Source: Spirochaetia bacterium (GTDB taxonomy: Bacteria; Spirochaetota; Leptospiria; Leptospirales; Leptonemataceae). From it: DNA of 53,612 nt. Position numbers and translations under genes: made by a program. Shown here piece by piece: positions 23,268-34,225 of this stretch; the first letter of the stretch is position 1; each line of letters begins with the position of its first letter. The DNA is taken from NCBI GenBank assembly GCA_021413825.1, contig JAIOPQ010000052.1:1-53612 (forward strand), written 5' to 3'. Under the pieces are notes generated by a model. That model made no database searches. It was not told the origin of the DNA and was given only the letters and a program-made list of their open reading frames with translations.

Positions 23268-24311
23268 ATGGCCACAAGGAAGAGTAAGATCGGAGCACTG
23301 GTCCAGAAGGGCCTCGATTCCTCTATCGAACGCGCACGGCAGAAAGGAAATGAACGACTGACCATAATGCTCATTCCCCACGGGAAAGAGAAGATGTTCA
23401 GCCTGCAATTGAACTACCAGATGATTTTCTTCCTCGCCGGAATTCTGCTTCTGGCTGTTGCACTTGCATTCTATGGATTCTATAGAAAGTCACAGAAGGA
23501 AGCTAACGCGGAAAAACTGAGAAATCTATACGGTCTTAATTTCAGATCTGCAATGGCCTTGAAAGAAATCTCAGACGATATGCGCGATGCCAACGAAAAC
23601 ATCTATTCTAATCTGCGTGAAGTGGTTTCTTTGATGGGTGTTCCAGACGAAGAGATAGCAAGCCTTCCAGATTCAGATGGATCGGCCTCACGTGCGGAGC
23701 GCGAGCTGGATCAAGAAGCAATTCAGAAATCAAAACTTGGCCCTGGTCGTAACTATCTTCCGCCGGTGTATTCCCTGCGCGGCCTTTCTTTTATGTTTGG
23801 TGATCAGATGAAGGCGCTCGTGACGGTGGACCGTTTGATAGGTCGCGGGGTTGGAGTATTTTCCACAATGCCAGTGGGTCGCCCGTTTACTCCCGCAGAG
23901 ATGAAAGCACTTCGTGATACATCAGGTTTTGGTTGGCGCATTAATCCTGTAACGTACTCCGGGCTTGAAGAGCATCTGGGCCAGGACATGGCTGGATCAG
24001 ACGGAACACAGGTGAGGTGCACGGGAAAGGGAGTGATTCATAGCGCTGGTTTTGATTACGGCTATGGAAATCGAATCGTTGTAAAGCATGCCAATGGATT
24101 TTTTTCAATGTATGCACATCTGCAACGGATTCTGGTAAATCCTGGAGAGCCCGTCAAACGCGGACAGATCATTGGTCTTATGGGAAGAACCGGAAGGGTC
24201 ACGGGAAGCCATTTACATTATGAAATCTGGCTGGGCGACCAGGCCAGGGTCGATCCCCTTCCCTACCTTTGTGCATTTGATTGGGCTTCCGAAGCCTGCA
24301 AATCCTTCTAA
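23268..24311 (+). CDS. Membrane-anchored M23 (LytM-type) metallopeptidase
   Basis: 347 residues. A cytoplasmic N-terminus (1-50), one membrane helix (MIFFLAGILLLAVALAFYGF, about 50-70), a coiled stretch, then a C-terminal M23 domain (about 215-340). Zinc ligands and the catalytic His are present: H-x3-D in EEHLGQDMAG, MYAHL, and HLHYE (HxH). It should therefore be an active peptidoglycan cross-bridge hydrolase in the periplasm, or an activator of cell division or morphogenesis amidases. The FGWRINP motif before the first His is typical of the family. Confidence 0.92.
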   Translation: MATRKSKIGALVQKGLDSSIERARQKGNERLTIMLIPHGKEKMFSLQLNYQMIFFLAGILLLAVALAFYGFYRKSQKEANAEKLRNLYGLNFRSAMALKEISDDMRDANENIYSNLREVVSLMGVPDEEIASLPDSDGSASRAERELDQEAIQKSKLGPGRNYLPPVYSLRGLSFMFGDQMKALVTVDRLIGRGVGVFSTMPVGRPFTPAEMKALRDTSGFGWRINPVTYSGLEEHLGQDMAGSDGTQVRCTGKGVIHSAGFDYGYGNRIVVKHANGFFSMYAHLQRILVNPGEPVKRGQIIGLMGRTGRVTGSHLHYEIWLGDQARVDPLPYLCAFDWASEACKSF

Positions 24312-24368
24312 AAATCTTTTCTCCTAAAATCAGATTGGCATGGCGACGCCTGAATTAAACTCAGTCCC

Positions 24369-27300
24369 ATGCCGCGCCGCACAGACTTGCGAAGCATTCT
24401 CATTCCCGGAAGCGGCCCCATTATTATTGGGCAGGCCTGTGAGTTTGACTATAGTGGGACGCAAGCCTGCAAAGCTCTGCGCAAAGAAGGCTATCGCACA
24501 ATCCTCGTAAATTCAAACCCCGCAACGATCATGACTGATCCCTCGCTTGCGGACGCAACGTATCTGGAACCTCTCACTCCTGAATTCTTGATGCAGATCA
24601 TCGAAAAGGAAAGACCGGATGCAATTCTGCCAACGGTCGGTGGACAAACAGCGCTGAATCTCGCGATGAGCCTGTGGAAATCCGGATTCTTACAGAAGAT
24701 GGGTGTGCAGATGATCGGCGCGAATGCTGAAGCAATTCATCGCGCTGAAGACCGCGAAGAATTCAAGAAAGCCATGATTCGAATCGGCCTCAAAGTTCCC
24801 GATTCTATTACCTGTCAGACAATGGACGCAGCCAGAGCCTTTAAGGCCAGGAATGGACTACCGTTGATCATTCGCCCAAGTTTTACAATGGGTGGAACTG
24901 GCGGCGGAATAGCATTTACAGAACAGGATTTTGAAGATATCTGCCAGGGCGGACTGAACGCTTCTCCTGTTACACAGATCCTGGTCGAACAAAGTATTCT
25001 TGGATGGAAAGAATATGAGCTCGAAGTGATGCGCGATACGGCAGACAACGTAGTAATTATCTGTAGCATTGAAAATCTAGACCCAATGGGTGTTCACACC
25101 GGTGATTCAATTACGATTGCACCGCAACAGACGTTAACCGACGTTCAATATCAAATCATGCGTGACGCCGCACTCAAGATCATCCGCGAAATCGGTGTAG
25201 AAACCGGCGGATCAAACATTCAATTCGCAATCAATCCAAAAAACGGTGAAATGACAATCATCGAAATGAACCCGCGTGTTTCGCGTTCTAGCGCACTTGC
25301 ATCCAAAGCAACAGGTTTTCCAATCGCAAAAATAGCAGCGCTGTTAGCCGTTGGTTATACGCTGGATGAGATTCCAAATGATATTACAAAGAGCACGCCG
25401 GCCAGTTTTGAACCAACCATTGACTACGTCGTAACTAAAATCCCTCGTTTCGCATTTGAGAAGTTTCCGGGATCAAAAACAACCCTGGGAACTATGATGA
25501 AATCAGTCGGCGAAACAATGGCTCTTGGTCGTACGTTCAAGGAGTCGTTTCAAAAAGCATTCCGCTCCCTTGAAACCGACCGGGCCGGATACGGATCGGA
25601 CGGGAACCTCAGCGAACTTATTCAATTCCGCGAACTTAAAGCAAAAGGAAAGCCTGCCCTTGTCGAGTTTCTGACAAAGAACATGACTCGCCCCAATCCG
25701 GAACGGATTTACTATGTTAAGCTCGCTTTACAATTGGAGCGCACTGAGCCAGGAAGCGGATTTAGTAAAGAAGACATTTATCGCCTAACGGCAATCGATC
25801 CCTGGTTCCTGAATCAGATCATTGAACTTCTGGATATGGAAGAAGATTTTGTTACAAATGGCGGAGCAGATAAGTCCGGTGAACTTTTCTATAGAATGAA
25901 GCAGGCAGGATTCTCAGATCGCCAGCTTGGATATCTAACAGTACGCGAAGAGATTCAGAAGCATCTAGATTCAGAGGATCCAGTTCACAAGATTCGCGCG
26001 GAAATCATCAAGCTCCTAAAAGATGCAGAAGACGCAATCAAAGCAAAACGCAAACAATTTGGATTTAAGCCAGTGTATCGCCGTGTTGATACATGCGCTG
26101 GCGAGTTTGAAGCGCACACACCCTATCTCTACTCCACGTATGAGGAAATGGATGAGGCACAACCAACTGATCGGAAGAAAGTAATCATCCTGGGCGGCGG
26201 GCCCAATCGCATTGGCCAGGGAATTGAATTCGATTATTGCTGCTGCCATGCGTCGTATGCTCTTCAGGGAATGGGAATTGAATCGGTGATGGTGAATTCA
26301 AATCCAGAAACCGTTTCAACCGATTACGACACTTCAGATAAGCTCTATTTCGAGCCGCTCACGCTGGAAGATGTATTGCATATCTGTGATACTGAAAAAC
26401 CTACAGGTGTAATCGTGCAATTCGGCGGGCAGACTCCCCTTAAACTGGCGCGTGGTCTTGAAGCCGCTGGCGTCAAAATCCTTGGAACCTCACCGGATGC
26501 AATTGATCGCGCCGAAGATAGAGACCGTTTCAGTGAGATGATCAAGAAGCTTGGTCTGCTCCAACCAGACAATGGGATGGCGTATAACCTTGAAGAGGCC
26601 ACGGTTGCTGCAGATAAGATCGGCTACCCGGTGCTTGTGCGCCCCAGTTATGTTCTGGGCGGTCGCGCAATGGCAATTGTCCATGATCCAGAATCACTTG
26701 CTAAATTTGTAAAAGCAGCAGAGAACATTAATCCAGAACATCCAATTCTAATTGATCGCTTCCTTGAAGATGCCCAGGAACTGGACGTAGATGCCCTTTG
26801 CGATGGCAAAGATGTTTTTACTGCGGGCATTCTCCAGCACATTGAAGAGGCGGGTGTTCACTCAGGCGATTCTGCATGCGTGATTCCCCCACAAACTCTT
26901 TCTGAAAGTATGCTGAATCAAATTCGCGAGGCTACGCGCAAACTTGCATTAGAACTTGGTGTGCGCGGGCTTCTAAATATTCAAATGGCAATCCAGGAAG
27001 ATAAGCTCTACATCATCGAAGTGAATCCACGCGCATCGCGCACAGTACCTTTTGTAAGCAAGGCTGTTGGACTGTTACTTGCGCAGGCTGCTACAGAGAT
27101 CATGATGGGCAAAACAATTCAGGACGTAGTTCCCCCACATATTCGCGAAGGGAAACCTAAGTATACTGCCGTTAAAGAAGTGGTAATTCCATTCTTCCGA
27201 TTCCCTGGATCTGATATTATCCTCGGGCCAGAAATGAAATCCACGGGCGAAGTCATGGGGCTTGCACCTACGTTTGAAGAGGCCTATGTTAAGGCCATGA

Positions 27301-27728
27301 TTGGCGCCGGTGAAAAGATTCCGGAGGGCGGAAATGTTTTTATCAGCGTTAACAGTATCGCCAAACAACGCCTCGCAACAGAAGTCAAGATCCTGCGTGA
27401 TATGGGCTACAAACTGTTTGCAACAGAGGGCACAGCTGATTTCTTAATCAAGAAAGGAATTGAAGTTACCGTTCTACATAAACTGCGCGATGGTCAGCAC
27501 CCAAATCCTCTCGACGAGATTGCCACCGGAAAACTTGGCATAATCATAAACATTCCGTATTCAAAAAGCACACGCGATGATGCATTCTTGATTCGCCAGG
27601 AAGCCATCAGAAACGGAATTCTGTGCATTACAACAGTTCCAGGCGTGCGCGCCTTTGTCCGCGGCTTAAAGCAAATGCGTAATCAGAAGTTCAGCGTTAA
27701 GTCGCTCCAGGAAATTCACAAGCATTGA
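24369..27728 (+). CDS. carB: Carbamoyl phosphate synthase large subunit
   Basis: 1119 residues. Makes carbamoyl phosphate from bicarbonate, ammonia (from CarA) and ATP for pyrimidine and arginine synthesis. Two tandem ATP-grasp halves are visible: [29 protein letters not shown] and [16 protein letters not shown] in the first; [28 protein letters not shown] and [14 protein letters not shown] in the second. The C-terminal MGS-like allosteric domain (about 990-1119) is present. carA is not in the window; pyrB is 17 kb away. The stop codon abuts the stop codon of the converging kinase-like gene: together they read TGATCA with no spacer. Confidence 0.97.
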   Translation: MPRRTDLRSILIPGSGPIIIGQACEFDYSGTQACKALRKEGYRTILVNSNPATIMTDPSLADATYLEPLTPEFLMQIIEKERPDAILPTVGGQTALNLAMSLWKSGFLQKMGVQMIGANAEAIHRAEDREEFKKAMIRIGLKVPDSITCQTMDAARAFKARNGLPLIIRPSFTMGGTGGGIAFTEQDFEDICQGGLNASPVTQILVEQSILGWKEYELEVMRDTADNVVIICSIENLDPMGVHTGDSITIAPQQTLTDVQYQIMRDAALKIIREIGVETGGSNIQFAINPKNGEMTIIEMNPRVSRSSALASKATGFPIAKIAALLAVGYTLDEIPNDITKSTPASFEPTIDYVVTKIPRFAFEKFPGSKTTLGTMMKSVGETMALGRTFKESFQKAFRSLETDRAGYGSDGNLSELIQFRELKAKGKPALVEFLTKNMTRPNPERIYYVKLALQLERTEPGSGFSKEDIYRLTAIDPWFLNQIIELLDMEEDFVTNGGADKSGELFYRMKQAGFSDRQLGYLTVREEIQKHLDSEDPVHKIRAEIIKLLKDAEDAIKAKRKQFGFKPVYRRVDTCAGEFEAHTPYLYSTYEEMDEAQPTDRKKVIILGGGPNRIGQGIEFDYCCCHASYALQGMGIESVMVNSNPETVSTDYDTSDKLYFEPLTLEDVLHICDTEKPTGVIVQFGGQTPLKLARGLEAAGVKILGTSPDAIDRAEDRDRFSEMIKKLGLLQPDNGMAYNLEEATVAADKIGYPVLVRPSYVLGGRAMAIVHDPESLAKFVKAAENINPEHPILIDRFLEDAQELDVDALCDGKDVFTAGILQHIEEAGVHSGDSACVIPPQTLSESMLNQIREATRKLALELGVRGLLNIQMAIQEDKLYIIEVNPRASRTVPFVSKAVGLLLAQAATEIMMGKTIQDVVPPHIREGKPKYTAVKEVVIPFFRFPGSDIILGPEMKSTGEVMGLAPTFEEAYVKAMIGAGEKIPEGGNVFISVNSIAKQRLATEVKILRDMGYKLFATEGTADFLIKKGIEVTVLHKLRDGQHPNPLDEIATGKLGIIINIPYSKSTRDDAFLIRQEAIRNGILCITTVPGVRAFVRGLKQMRNQKFSVKSLQEIHKH

Positions 27729-28829
27729 TCAGTCACCGTTTGATTGCGAAAGCGACTCAATAAATTTCTCAATTACTTCAATGTGTTCGCGTTCCGGCCG
27801 GTCAAAATCGGCAGCACCTGTATATAAATGCTGATCAAAGAAATGAAAATCGAATATCTTGAGTTCAAATTCTGGGAGCGTAATAATAATATTCTCAGTG
27901 TGAATGTCGTAGATTAGTTTTTCGCGCACAGCTAGATCCTGCGTAAAACGAATCAATCTTCTAAAATCATCTGTAATCTTAAGTAAAATTTTCTTTTTGA
28001 TTCTGCCGAAACGTTCTCCGTCAAATGTAAAATCATATCGGGGTGAAAGCGCGCGCGCCAAATTGGATTGATCCGAGGGACGCACAGCACGCGCGAACTC
28101 CTTTAAATGACGCCCAAGGAGCATGATCTGACTATCCATCGGTGTGATCTTCTCTGAATGATCGCCGGTTAGGAATTTCTTGCGATATCTGATTCCCATA
28201 AAAAATCGCGTGGGCAAAACCAGATCTGGCAAAGCTTCGCGCACTTTCCAGTAATGGAACCGCTCCATCCCCAGGCGATAGAACTTAAAATCCAGGCGTT
28301 CGCGTCTGCTTCCACGCTTTCCGGCTGCCAGATGTTCCAGGAGCTGAAGCTCTTCTTCACTTAGAAACTGTTCTTTGTTTGCTGCTACCTGACGGAACGT
28401 TGAACCAATAATTGGATCCGATGGTAGAATTTCTTTTGAAATCTTTAAGACCATGCGCCAGGGTAAACTGTAGACGAACTTATACGATCCTCGACCCGTG
28501 TAGGCTTCCGGCGAAATCGGCATGAAGTCTTCCAGGAATGGTTGATTGTGTTTCCAGTTCAGTCTAAGTACATGACTAACCGGATACATCTTTTCGTAGA
28601 TTCTCCGGGGTAAACTGGACTCGCGTAAACGAAAGTCCACTGGCATTTGATCCGGACTTGGAGCCTGCATTTCGCGGTAGCGCCTGAATGCTGATTCCAT
28701 CCATTCGTCGCTAAAAGAATCGATGACGCTCTTCATTCGATCCCCCGCCTCACGACTCCGTTCGGTCATGCGATCGCGTGCTTGCCGCACTCTGCCCTCT
28801 ACGCGGCGAAAGATATCGGTGAACTTCAT
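27729..28829 (-). CDS. Protein-kinase-fold protein, possibly an LPS-core/sugar kinase
   Basis: A 366-residue soluble protein. The first 50 residues are charged helix. Then kinase-like landmarks appear in order: a glycine-rich loop GRGSYKFVYSL, a strand with VLKISK (ATP-binding Lys), YDIHTENIII (catalytic-loop-like, D-x-H-x-E-N) and IFDFHFF (DFG-like). This is the order seen in the WaaP/KdkA/InaA group of LPS kinases. Because the gene overlaps the GT4 glycosyltransferase gene by ATGA, phosphorylation of a lipid-linked sugar is a reasonable guess, not a certainty. Confidence 0.6.
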   Translation of the reverse strand: MKFTDIFRRVEGRVRQARDRMTERSREAGDRMKSVIDSFSDEWMESAFRRYREMQAPSPDQMPVDFRLRESSLPRRIYEKMYPVSHVLRLNWKHNQPFLEDFMPISPEAYTGRGSYKFVYSLPWRMVLKISKEILPSDPIIGSTFRQVAANKEQFLSEEELQLLEHLAAGKRGSRRERLDFKFYRLGMERFHYWKVREALPDLVLPTRFFMGIRYRKKFLTGDHSEKITPMDSQIMLLGRHLKEFARAVRPSDQSNLARALSPRYDFTFDGERFGRIKKKILLKITDDFRRLIRFTQDLAVREKLIYDIHTENIIITLPEFELKIFDFHFFDQHLYTGAADFDRPEREHIEVIEKFIESLSQSNGD

Positions 28830-29965
28830 ACCAGGATCTCCCTGTACACCTTCAAGGTGTCCTTCACTGTGCGCTCTACGCTAAAATCCTTTACCCTTTT
28901 CTTGTTGTAAGCCGCGAATCTACGTCGCATAGCCCCGTCCAGAACCAGCATCTTGAGTGACTCGGCCAGGGCTTCAAAATTCCCCACCGGCGTTACAAAA
29001 CCGCCTCGCTTAGAATCTATCATTTCAGGAAGGCCACCACCATCGGTGGCTGCAACCGGCAATCCAGACGCCATTGCTTCGAGCACAGATGTGCCAAGTC
29101 CTTCTTCCTTGGAGCTCATGCCCAGGATATCGAATGTAGCAAAGAAACTCATCACGTCAGATCTAAAGCCCGTAAAGATGATTCGCTTTCCTGATTTAGG
29201 ATCAGCGATACCGGGAATGGAGGCAGCCAGTGTTTTGTACTCAGCTTCACGATCCCCGTCACCTACGAGCATGAGTACGGTCTCTGGCATTCTAAACGAC
29301 TTCTTGCCCAGCTTGATACTCTTTCCGGTATCAGGCAGAAGTCCATACGCTCGAATTAGGGTGCGCTGGTCCTTATGATCTACAAGGGCCCCCACATTTC
29401 CAATTACGAGTTTTCTACCCAGATTGAATTCGCGCCGAATTGCAGATCCACCGTCAGGTTTCCTGTATCGCGACAGGTCGATTCCGGAGAAGGCCAGGCT
29501 GATTTTGGATTCAGGCACTCCATCCTCAATCAGAATGTTTCGGACGTTATTCGAAATTGCAATGAACCGATCCACCCAACGGTTTTTGTATTTTAGAATT
29601 GATAGGCCACGGACGTGAAAATCGACTCGTCTGGTTACGACCAGACTTACATTGGGATTCATCATGCGAGCCAGTAGCCCGATTGAATGCATGTGTGCTG
29701 TATGCGCGTGAAGAATCTTGAAGCCACGCTCCTGCGCAAGTCTTGCAATTTGTTTAGCAGATATGACGTCGAGCTCACTACCCACTGCAATTGCAATAAA
29801 CTCAATTCCTGCTCTCGTTGCGCGATCTTCCAGAGCAGATCCGGGACGACCCACAATAGCTTGATGGATTCCCAGGCGTGCCAGTCCTTGCGCCAGATAC
29901 AGAGTCTGTTGTTCGCCTCCGCGCCACGTTCTGGCAGCATTCAAATGTAGTACGGAGGGCTTCAA
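28826..29965 (-). CDS. GT4-family glycosyltransferase
   Basis: About 380 residues, GT-B fold. It has the N-terminal loop RTWRGGEQQTLYLAQGLARLG (acceptor side), the linker and C-terminal donor site VIGNVGALVDHKDQRTLIRA, and the E-x7-E signature in KEEGLGTSVLEAMASGLPVAA. It transfers a sugar from a nucleotide or lipid donor, at the cytoplasmic face, probably to LPS or a glycolipid. No ATG fits; TTG 29965, immediately after the pfkB stop, is the likely start. The open frame reaches ATG 30064, but this would overlap the upstream gene by about 97 bases. Confidence 0.88.
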   Translation of the reverse strand: MKPSVLHLNAARTWRGGEQQTLYLAQGLARLGIHQAIVGRPGSALEDRATRAGIEFIAIAVGSELDVISAKQIARLAQERGFKILHAHTAHMHSIGLLARMMNPNVSLVVTRRVDFHVRGLSILKYKNRWVDRFIAISNNVRNILIEDGVPESKISLAFSGIDLSRYRKPDGGSAIRREFNLGRKLVIGNVGALVDHKDQRTLIRAYGLLPDTGKSIKLGKKSFRMPETVLMLVGDGDREAEYKTLAASIPGIADPKSGKRIIFTGFRSDVMSFFATFDILGMSSKEEGLGTSVLEAMASGLPVAATDGGGLPEMIDSKRGGFVTPVGNFEALAESLKMLVLDGAMRRRFAAYNKKRVKDFSVERTVKDTLKVYREILV

Positions 29966-29967
29966 AA

Positions 29968-30963
29968 TTATTCCGCGAGAACTGACGAAACCTTTGCAGA
30001 ATAGTCGTGATGCAAACGTGCGCCAGGGATCTGGACGATTTCTGAAGCCAGGTAATTTCCCCAACGGGCTGATTTTATTGCGGAATGGTCGTGGGTGAGT
30101 GCAAATAGAGTTCCGCCGGCAAACGAATCTCCCGCACCGTTAGTATCCATGGCCTGAACTGGAAACCCCGGGACGCGCGTAAACAGCCCATCCTCGATCA
30201 CTATGGCACCATGTTCGCTATTGGTGATGAAAGCTTTGGACGTCAGGCGACCAACGAATTTCGCCGCTTCTTCAAGATCATCGATCTCACTGAAACTCTT
30301 GACTTCCGGTGCGTTACAGAATATAACATCGCAGTAATCCTTTACAAACTTGCGGAAATCTTCGCGGAACGGTTGGACTAAGAAGCTATCAGAAAACGTG
30401 AACGATACTGGAACACCGTTCTTCTTTCCGAGTTCTGCCGCTCGAATGGACGCTGCGCGAGTGCCGTCACCTGACCATAGATATCCCTCGATATAAATAA
30501 TTCTGCTCTGTTTGATTTTTTCTTCGTCGATGTCAGACGCATCTAGCTGAATTGAAACCCCAAGGTGCGTGAGCATAGTCCGCTCCGCATCAGGCGTGGT
30601 AAGCACTACACACGTTCCAGTTGCTCCTTCTGTTTCATTCATTGGATTTACATCGAAATGAATGCCGGCAGCCAGCAGATCCTGTCTGTAGAATTCTCCG
30701 TTTGTATCGCGCGAGACCTTGCCAGTATAGAATGCTGTTCCGCCACTTCTGGAAATTGCTATCATGGTGTTAGCGGCAGAACCGCCGCTGCGCAGTTCCA
30801 GGCTGTGTTCTGAAAGTGATCGCAGCACATTCGCCTGCTTTTCAGCCCCTACGAGGGTCATCGATCCTGGAGCTAGATCATGTTCGCGGACAAAATCTGC
30901 GTCCACAAAAGCAAGCGTATCAACAAGAGCATTCCCTACACCGTACACATCAACTCGTTTCAT
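29968..30963 (-). CDS. PfkB-family carbohydrate/nucleoside kinase
   Basis: A 331-residue ribokinase-fold kinase resembling the adenosine-kinase-like subgroup: N-terminal YGVGNALVDTLAFVD, SGGSAANT (substrate glycines), and catalytic DTNGAGDSFAGG (anion hole plus base Asp). The substrate could be adenosine, a sugar or a nucleotide sugar precursor. The start is set at ATG 30963 (KRVDVYGVG follows), discarding 11 residues of the longer frame. It is the first gene of an operon with the glycosyltransferase and kinase-like genes, and divergent from the phosphotransferase gene across 38 bases. Confidence 0.88.
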   Translation of the reverse strand: MKRVDVYGVGNALVDTLAFVDADFVREHDLAPGSMTLVGAEKQANVLRSLSEHSLELRSGGSAANTMIAISRSGGTAFYTGKVSRDTNGEFYRQDLLAAGIHFDVNPMNETEGATGTCVVLTTPDAERTMLTHLGVSIQLDASDIDEEKIKQSRIIYIEGYLWSGDGTRAASIRAAELGKKNGVPVSFTFSDSFLVQPFREDFRKFVKDYCDVIFCNAPEVKSFSEIDDLEEAAKFVGRLTSKAFITNSEHGAIVIEDGLFTRVPGFPVQAMDTNGAGDSFAGGTLFALTHDHSAIKSARWGNYLASEIVQIPGARLHHDYSAKVSSVLAE

Positions 30964-31001
30964 ATCGCACTTTGCGCCTGGCGGGCAGCGCGGCAAGTAA
31001 A

Positions 31002-33047
31002 ATGAATTTGCAGCACAATCGGTTTCCTGGACCTTGTTTCATGGGCCTGCAGTACCGCAAATTATTTGCCTGGGCGGCCCTCGGTGCAGGAAGCATCTCC
31101 GTTCATCGTATTTACTTTCTATTCCACTATCGAACCAATGAAGATTGGCCAGATATCCTTGCTGCTCTCTTTGCAGGTGTGCGATTCGATCTGGCATCTG
31201 CTCCAATCGCCACTGGAACGTATATACTTCTACTGACATTGCTCGCCCATTTTCGCGGCAGGATTCCGGAGATTGCTTCCAGAGTGGTCCTGGCGATGCA
31301 GATTCTCTGGCTTGCAATCATCCATACAGCACTCTATGCGAGCACATTTAACTTTGGAGTAAACGAGAAGCTCCTGGGCTGGGAGTTTTTCGCGTATTTA
31401 GGCGACCTGCCCAATTTATATATGGGAACATTCGACAAAGACATTGGGGCTGCGCTCTTCTATGCATCAATCCCGATTGCTGCAATTACAATAGCAGTAG
31501 TTGTCTTCGTGCGCTCAGGAGGGTTCAGGTCGAAGGAGCCCGAAGCTTTCCGCTTAACGTTCCAGTGGAAGGCCCTGGTCACTACAGTCCTTGTCCTTTC
31601 AGTGATTACCGTGATGGTCAGAGGAGGATTTCAACAGAGTCCAATTCGCACGGCGGACGCAATGACGACTGACTCCCCCTATCTAAATAACGTTCATCTG
31701 AACGGAATCTTTACTGTAATCAACGATTCGAGAGATTCCCTGGAATTCAAACCGTTCTTTCCCGAGGAAGAAAATCTTACATTCATTAACACTATGCTTG
31801 GGTCCGGGAAGATTTCCCCAGAATTCCCATTGCTCAGAAAAATGCCCCCACGCACTATCCCCGGAAAAGCCAGACCCAATATAGTCCTTGTTGTCCTTGA
31901 ATCGTTTACTGCAAAATTTCTGGAGGCGCACGGATATGATCCGGGGATTGCCCCCAACTTAAATCGTTTGATCAAACAGGGTGTTTACTTTGAACGATTT
32001 TATGCTACCGGCGGCAGAAGTGCCAATGGCCTGTTTGCAATGTTCACAGGAATTCCAGACCGTGCAGGCAGAACAATTCTCAGATCCTCGCAAGTTCAAA
32101 ATCGATTTGGTGGCCTTGGGACTCTGCTTGAATCAAAGGGCTATCGCACGTTCTTTGTTCACGGCGGCGATTTGAAGTTTGACAATCTAAATACCGCTTT
32201 ACCGCATTTTGGATTTACAGAATCCTACGGCAGGGATGAAATCCTCAAAAGTGGATTCAAGGCCAGCACAAATGTACTCGGACTTGATGACGCAGACATG
32301 TTCAAATTTGTATTGTCGCGTATGGACAAGGGTGGCCCGTTTATGGGAGTTGTGTTTACACAGAACACGCACTATCCCTACATCGCGCCGGACACCAGGG
32401 ACTATTCCAGGGATCGCATCCAGAATCTATTCCTGTCGAGTTATCATTATGTTGATTCGGTAATCGGGCAATTTGTAAATGAACTTGCAACCAAATCCTA
32501 CGCCAGCGATACCATAGTGTTGTTCGTCGCAGACCATACACATCATGCGGGCCTGAACTATCTTGAAGATCGACATATCCCATTTTTAATTTACGCGCCA
32601 GGCCGATTCGCGCCAAAACGCGATTCAGCAATCGCAAGTCAACTGGACGTGCTCCCCGCAATCGTTTCGCTCAGTGGTGGCAATCAAATCTACGCAGCCA
32701 TGGGAACTGATATAGCATACCGCGCAGGTCTTACAAGTGGGCAACGCGAGCTTACCGGGAACACGGAGAGTTTTGCGTTTTTTGCCGGTGGTTCAAATAC
32801 GAATTCGATCGGATGGATTGAAAAGAACCGCATTGGCCTTCGCTGGCTGGACAGGGACGTTCCATTGTTACTGACAGCGGATCCGCCAATTAAAATGGAA
32901 AATCTGGCTGGAGCAGAACCGGCCGTGATGAAATCCCTGTTGACCAAGCTTGAGCACTATCACCAATACGCGCGTACATTGGAAAAAGAGAATCGAATAT
33001 GGCCAGAACCTGAGATTCTTGCTAAACTGGAGAAAGGTACGAATTGA
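31002..33047 (+). CDS. LTA-synthase-like membrane phosphotransferase (alkaline phosphatase superfamily)
   Basis: About 681 residues. Five hydrophobic helices (about 15-225) precede an extracytoplasmic sulfatase-fold domain (about 290-615). The domain starts PNIVLVVLESFTAKFLE (metal Glu), has GGRSANGLFAMFTGIP around the nucleophile Ser/Thr position, and ADHTHH (metal-binding Asp-His). In Gram-positives this family polymerises glycerol phosphate; in Gram-negatives relatives transfer phosphoglycerol or phosphoethanolamine to glycans or lipids. That fits a periplasmic envelope-modifying enzyme here. ATG 31041 is an alternative start. Confidence 0.9.
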   Translation: MNLQHNRFPGPCFMGLQYRKLFAWAALGAGSISVHRIYFLFHYRTNEDWPDILAALFAGVRFDLASAPIATGTYILLLTLLAHFRGRIPEIASRVVLAMQILWLAIIHTALYASTFNFGVNEKLLGWEFFAYLGDLPNLYMGTFDKDIGAALFYASIPIAAITIAVVVFVRSGGFRSKEPEAFRLTFQWKALVTTVLVLSVITVMVRGGFQQSPIRTADAMTTDSPYLNNVHLNGIFTVINDSRDSLEFKPFFPEEENLTFINTMLGSGKISPEFPLLRKMPPRTIPGKARPNIVLVVLESFTAKFLEAHGYDPGIAPNLNRLIKQGVYFERFYATGGRSANGLFAMFTGIPDRAGRTILRSSQVQNRFGGLGTLLESKGYRTFFVHGGDLKFDNLNTALPHFGFTESYGRDEILKSGFKASTNVLGLDDADMFKFVLSRMDKGGPFMGVVFTQNTHYPYIAPDTRDYSRDRIQNLFLSSYHYVDSVIGQFVNELATKSYASDTIVLFVADHTHHAGLNYLEDRHIPFLIYAPGRFAPKRDSAIASQLDVLPAIVSLSGGNQIYAAMGTDIAYRAGLTSGQRELTGNTESFAFFAGGSNTNSIGWIEKNRIGLRWLDRDVPLLLTADPPIKMENLAGAEPAVMKSLLTKLEHYHQYARTLEKENRIWPEPEILAKLEKGTN

Positions 33048-34225
33048 ATTACGGTTTTCTGCGCAACTACTCTGAATATCGGGAACACAATGACCGAACT
33101 GCTGGCGAACAATTCGCAAGCAACATGCACCGACTCCTCGGAATCTGGTCGGAACGCGGCAGGCCAGAAGAGGAATTCGTGGATCAATTTCAGGAATTCA
33201 TGGAAGATCTCCAATCGGTCCCCCCGGATCAAAACGATTTGCTCGACCTGGGAATCATGCACGCATTGGAAGCGGTCAATCTCCACAAAGAAGGAAGACC
33301 AGATGAAGCACTTCGCATAGCCTCGGAAGCTCGCTTTCCATTTCTAGCCTATCTGGACGAAGATTCATACAGGCACACCACGAGCGTTGTATTTCATGAA
33401 ATTGATTTTCAGATCTATGAAAGAATCCAGGGAAATTTTCCCCACGAGGCCGCACGCAACTTTCTTTTAAACATTAAACGTACCGATCTATGGGCTGCAA
33501 TCCGCTATCTGGAAGGCCTGGAAAATAGAACGGATGCCATTGAACTACTTGCAAACATGATGCAGAGACGCACGGTTCTTCCGGAGCGTTTGATTCTCCT
33601 GGCATTCTGGGTTTTACTCGATCCCGAATTGTTAAACTCAGACGCACGGCCTGTATTTGAAGAAGAAGGACTACTCGAATCTATCTCCCGGGTTGCCAGG
33701 CCAGAAATGGCAGCGGATGGTCTCGACGCTTCGTGGACAGAACGGCTCGATCCCATATTTGAAAATGAAATTCTGTTTTTTATGCAGGCCTATTTTGAAA
33801 TTAGCGGATCACCCCTGAGTCCAGGCTGGGTTTGCTTGCTTGAGAAGAGTATTGCGAATCACTGGCGCGTTGTTGTTCCGGATTTTCCGGATGAAATCCA
33901 CGAACCCAATCCTGAATTTGCAGGAAGCATTCTGCATCTGCTCGAGGATGAGCAACTGGAGAGCCTTTTGAAAACCAGTCTCATTCTTCCTCTCTTTATG
34001 GAACACATGGAGCGCTACGTCGATTTTTCATTCTACGAGATATCATCGGGCCTTTCAAGATTAGAGGATATATTTCTTGAGGAACTCACCCATGGACTGG
34101 ATCGGCTGGTTGCGTCTGAGGTTTCTGATCTTTTGCGCGCAAGGCTGGAAGAGTCGGCAGAACTGCTGAGTTGCAGCCTTGTAAGCGAGGACAATCGTCT
34201 TCAAATCAGAAGAAAACACATATGA
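33044..34225 (+). CDS. Hypothetical acidic protein (TTG start, coupled)
   Basis: 393 residues, strongly acidic, no signal peptide, no membrane helix, no recognised family. Mostly helical by its composition, with leucine-rich segments, possibly a helical-repeat (TPR/HEAT-like) scaffold. The TTG start overlaps the stop of the phosphotransferase gene by TTGA, so its translation is probably coupled to that gene. Its 3' end overlaps the NUDIX gene start by ATGA. Confidence 0.75.
   Translation: MNYGFLRNYSEYREHNDRTAGEQFASNMHRLLGIWSERGRPEEEFVDQFQEFMEDLQSVPPDQNDLLDLGIMHALEAVNLHKEGRPDEALRIASEARFPFLAYLDEDSYRHTTSVVFHEIDFQIYERIQGNFPHEAARNFLLNIKRTDLWAAIRYLEGLENRTDAIELLANMMQRRTVLPERLILLAFWVLLDPELLNSDARPVFEEEGLLESISRVARPEMAADGLDASWTERLDPIFENEILFFMQAYFEISGSPLSPGWVCLLEKSIANHWRVVVPDFPDEIHEPNPEFAGSILHLLEDEQLESLLKTSLILPLFMEHMERYVDFSFYEISSGLSRLEDIFLEELTHGLDRLVASEVSDLLRARLEESAELLSCSLVSEDNRLQIRRKHI

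Noticed and set aside
30816..31001. Long N-terminal extension of the LTA-synthase-like gene over the pfkB gene
   Set aside because: The extension has no membrane or domain character and lies antisense to pfkB; ATG 31002 gives the normal topology.
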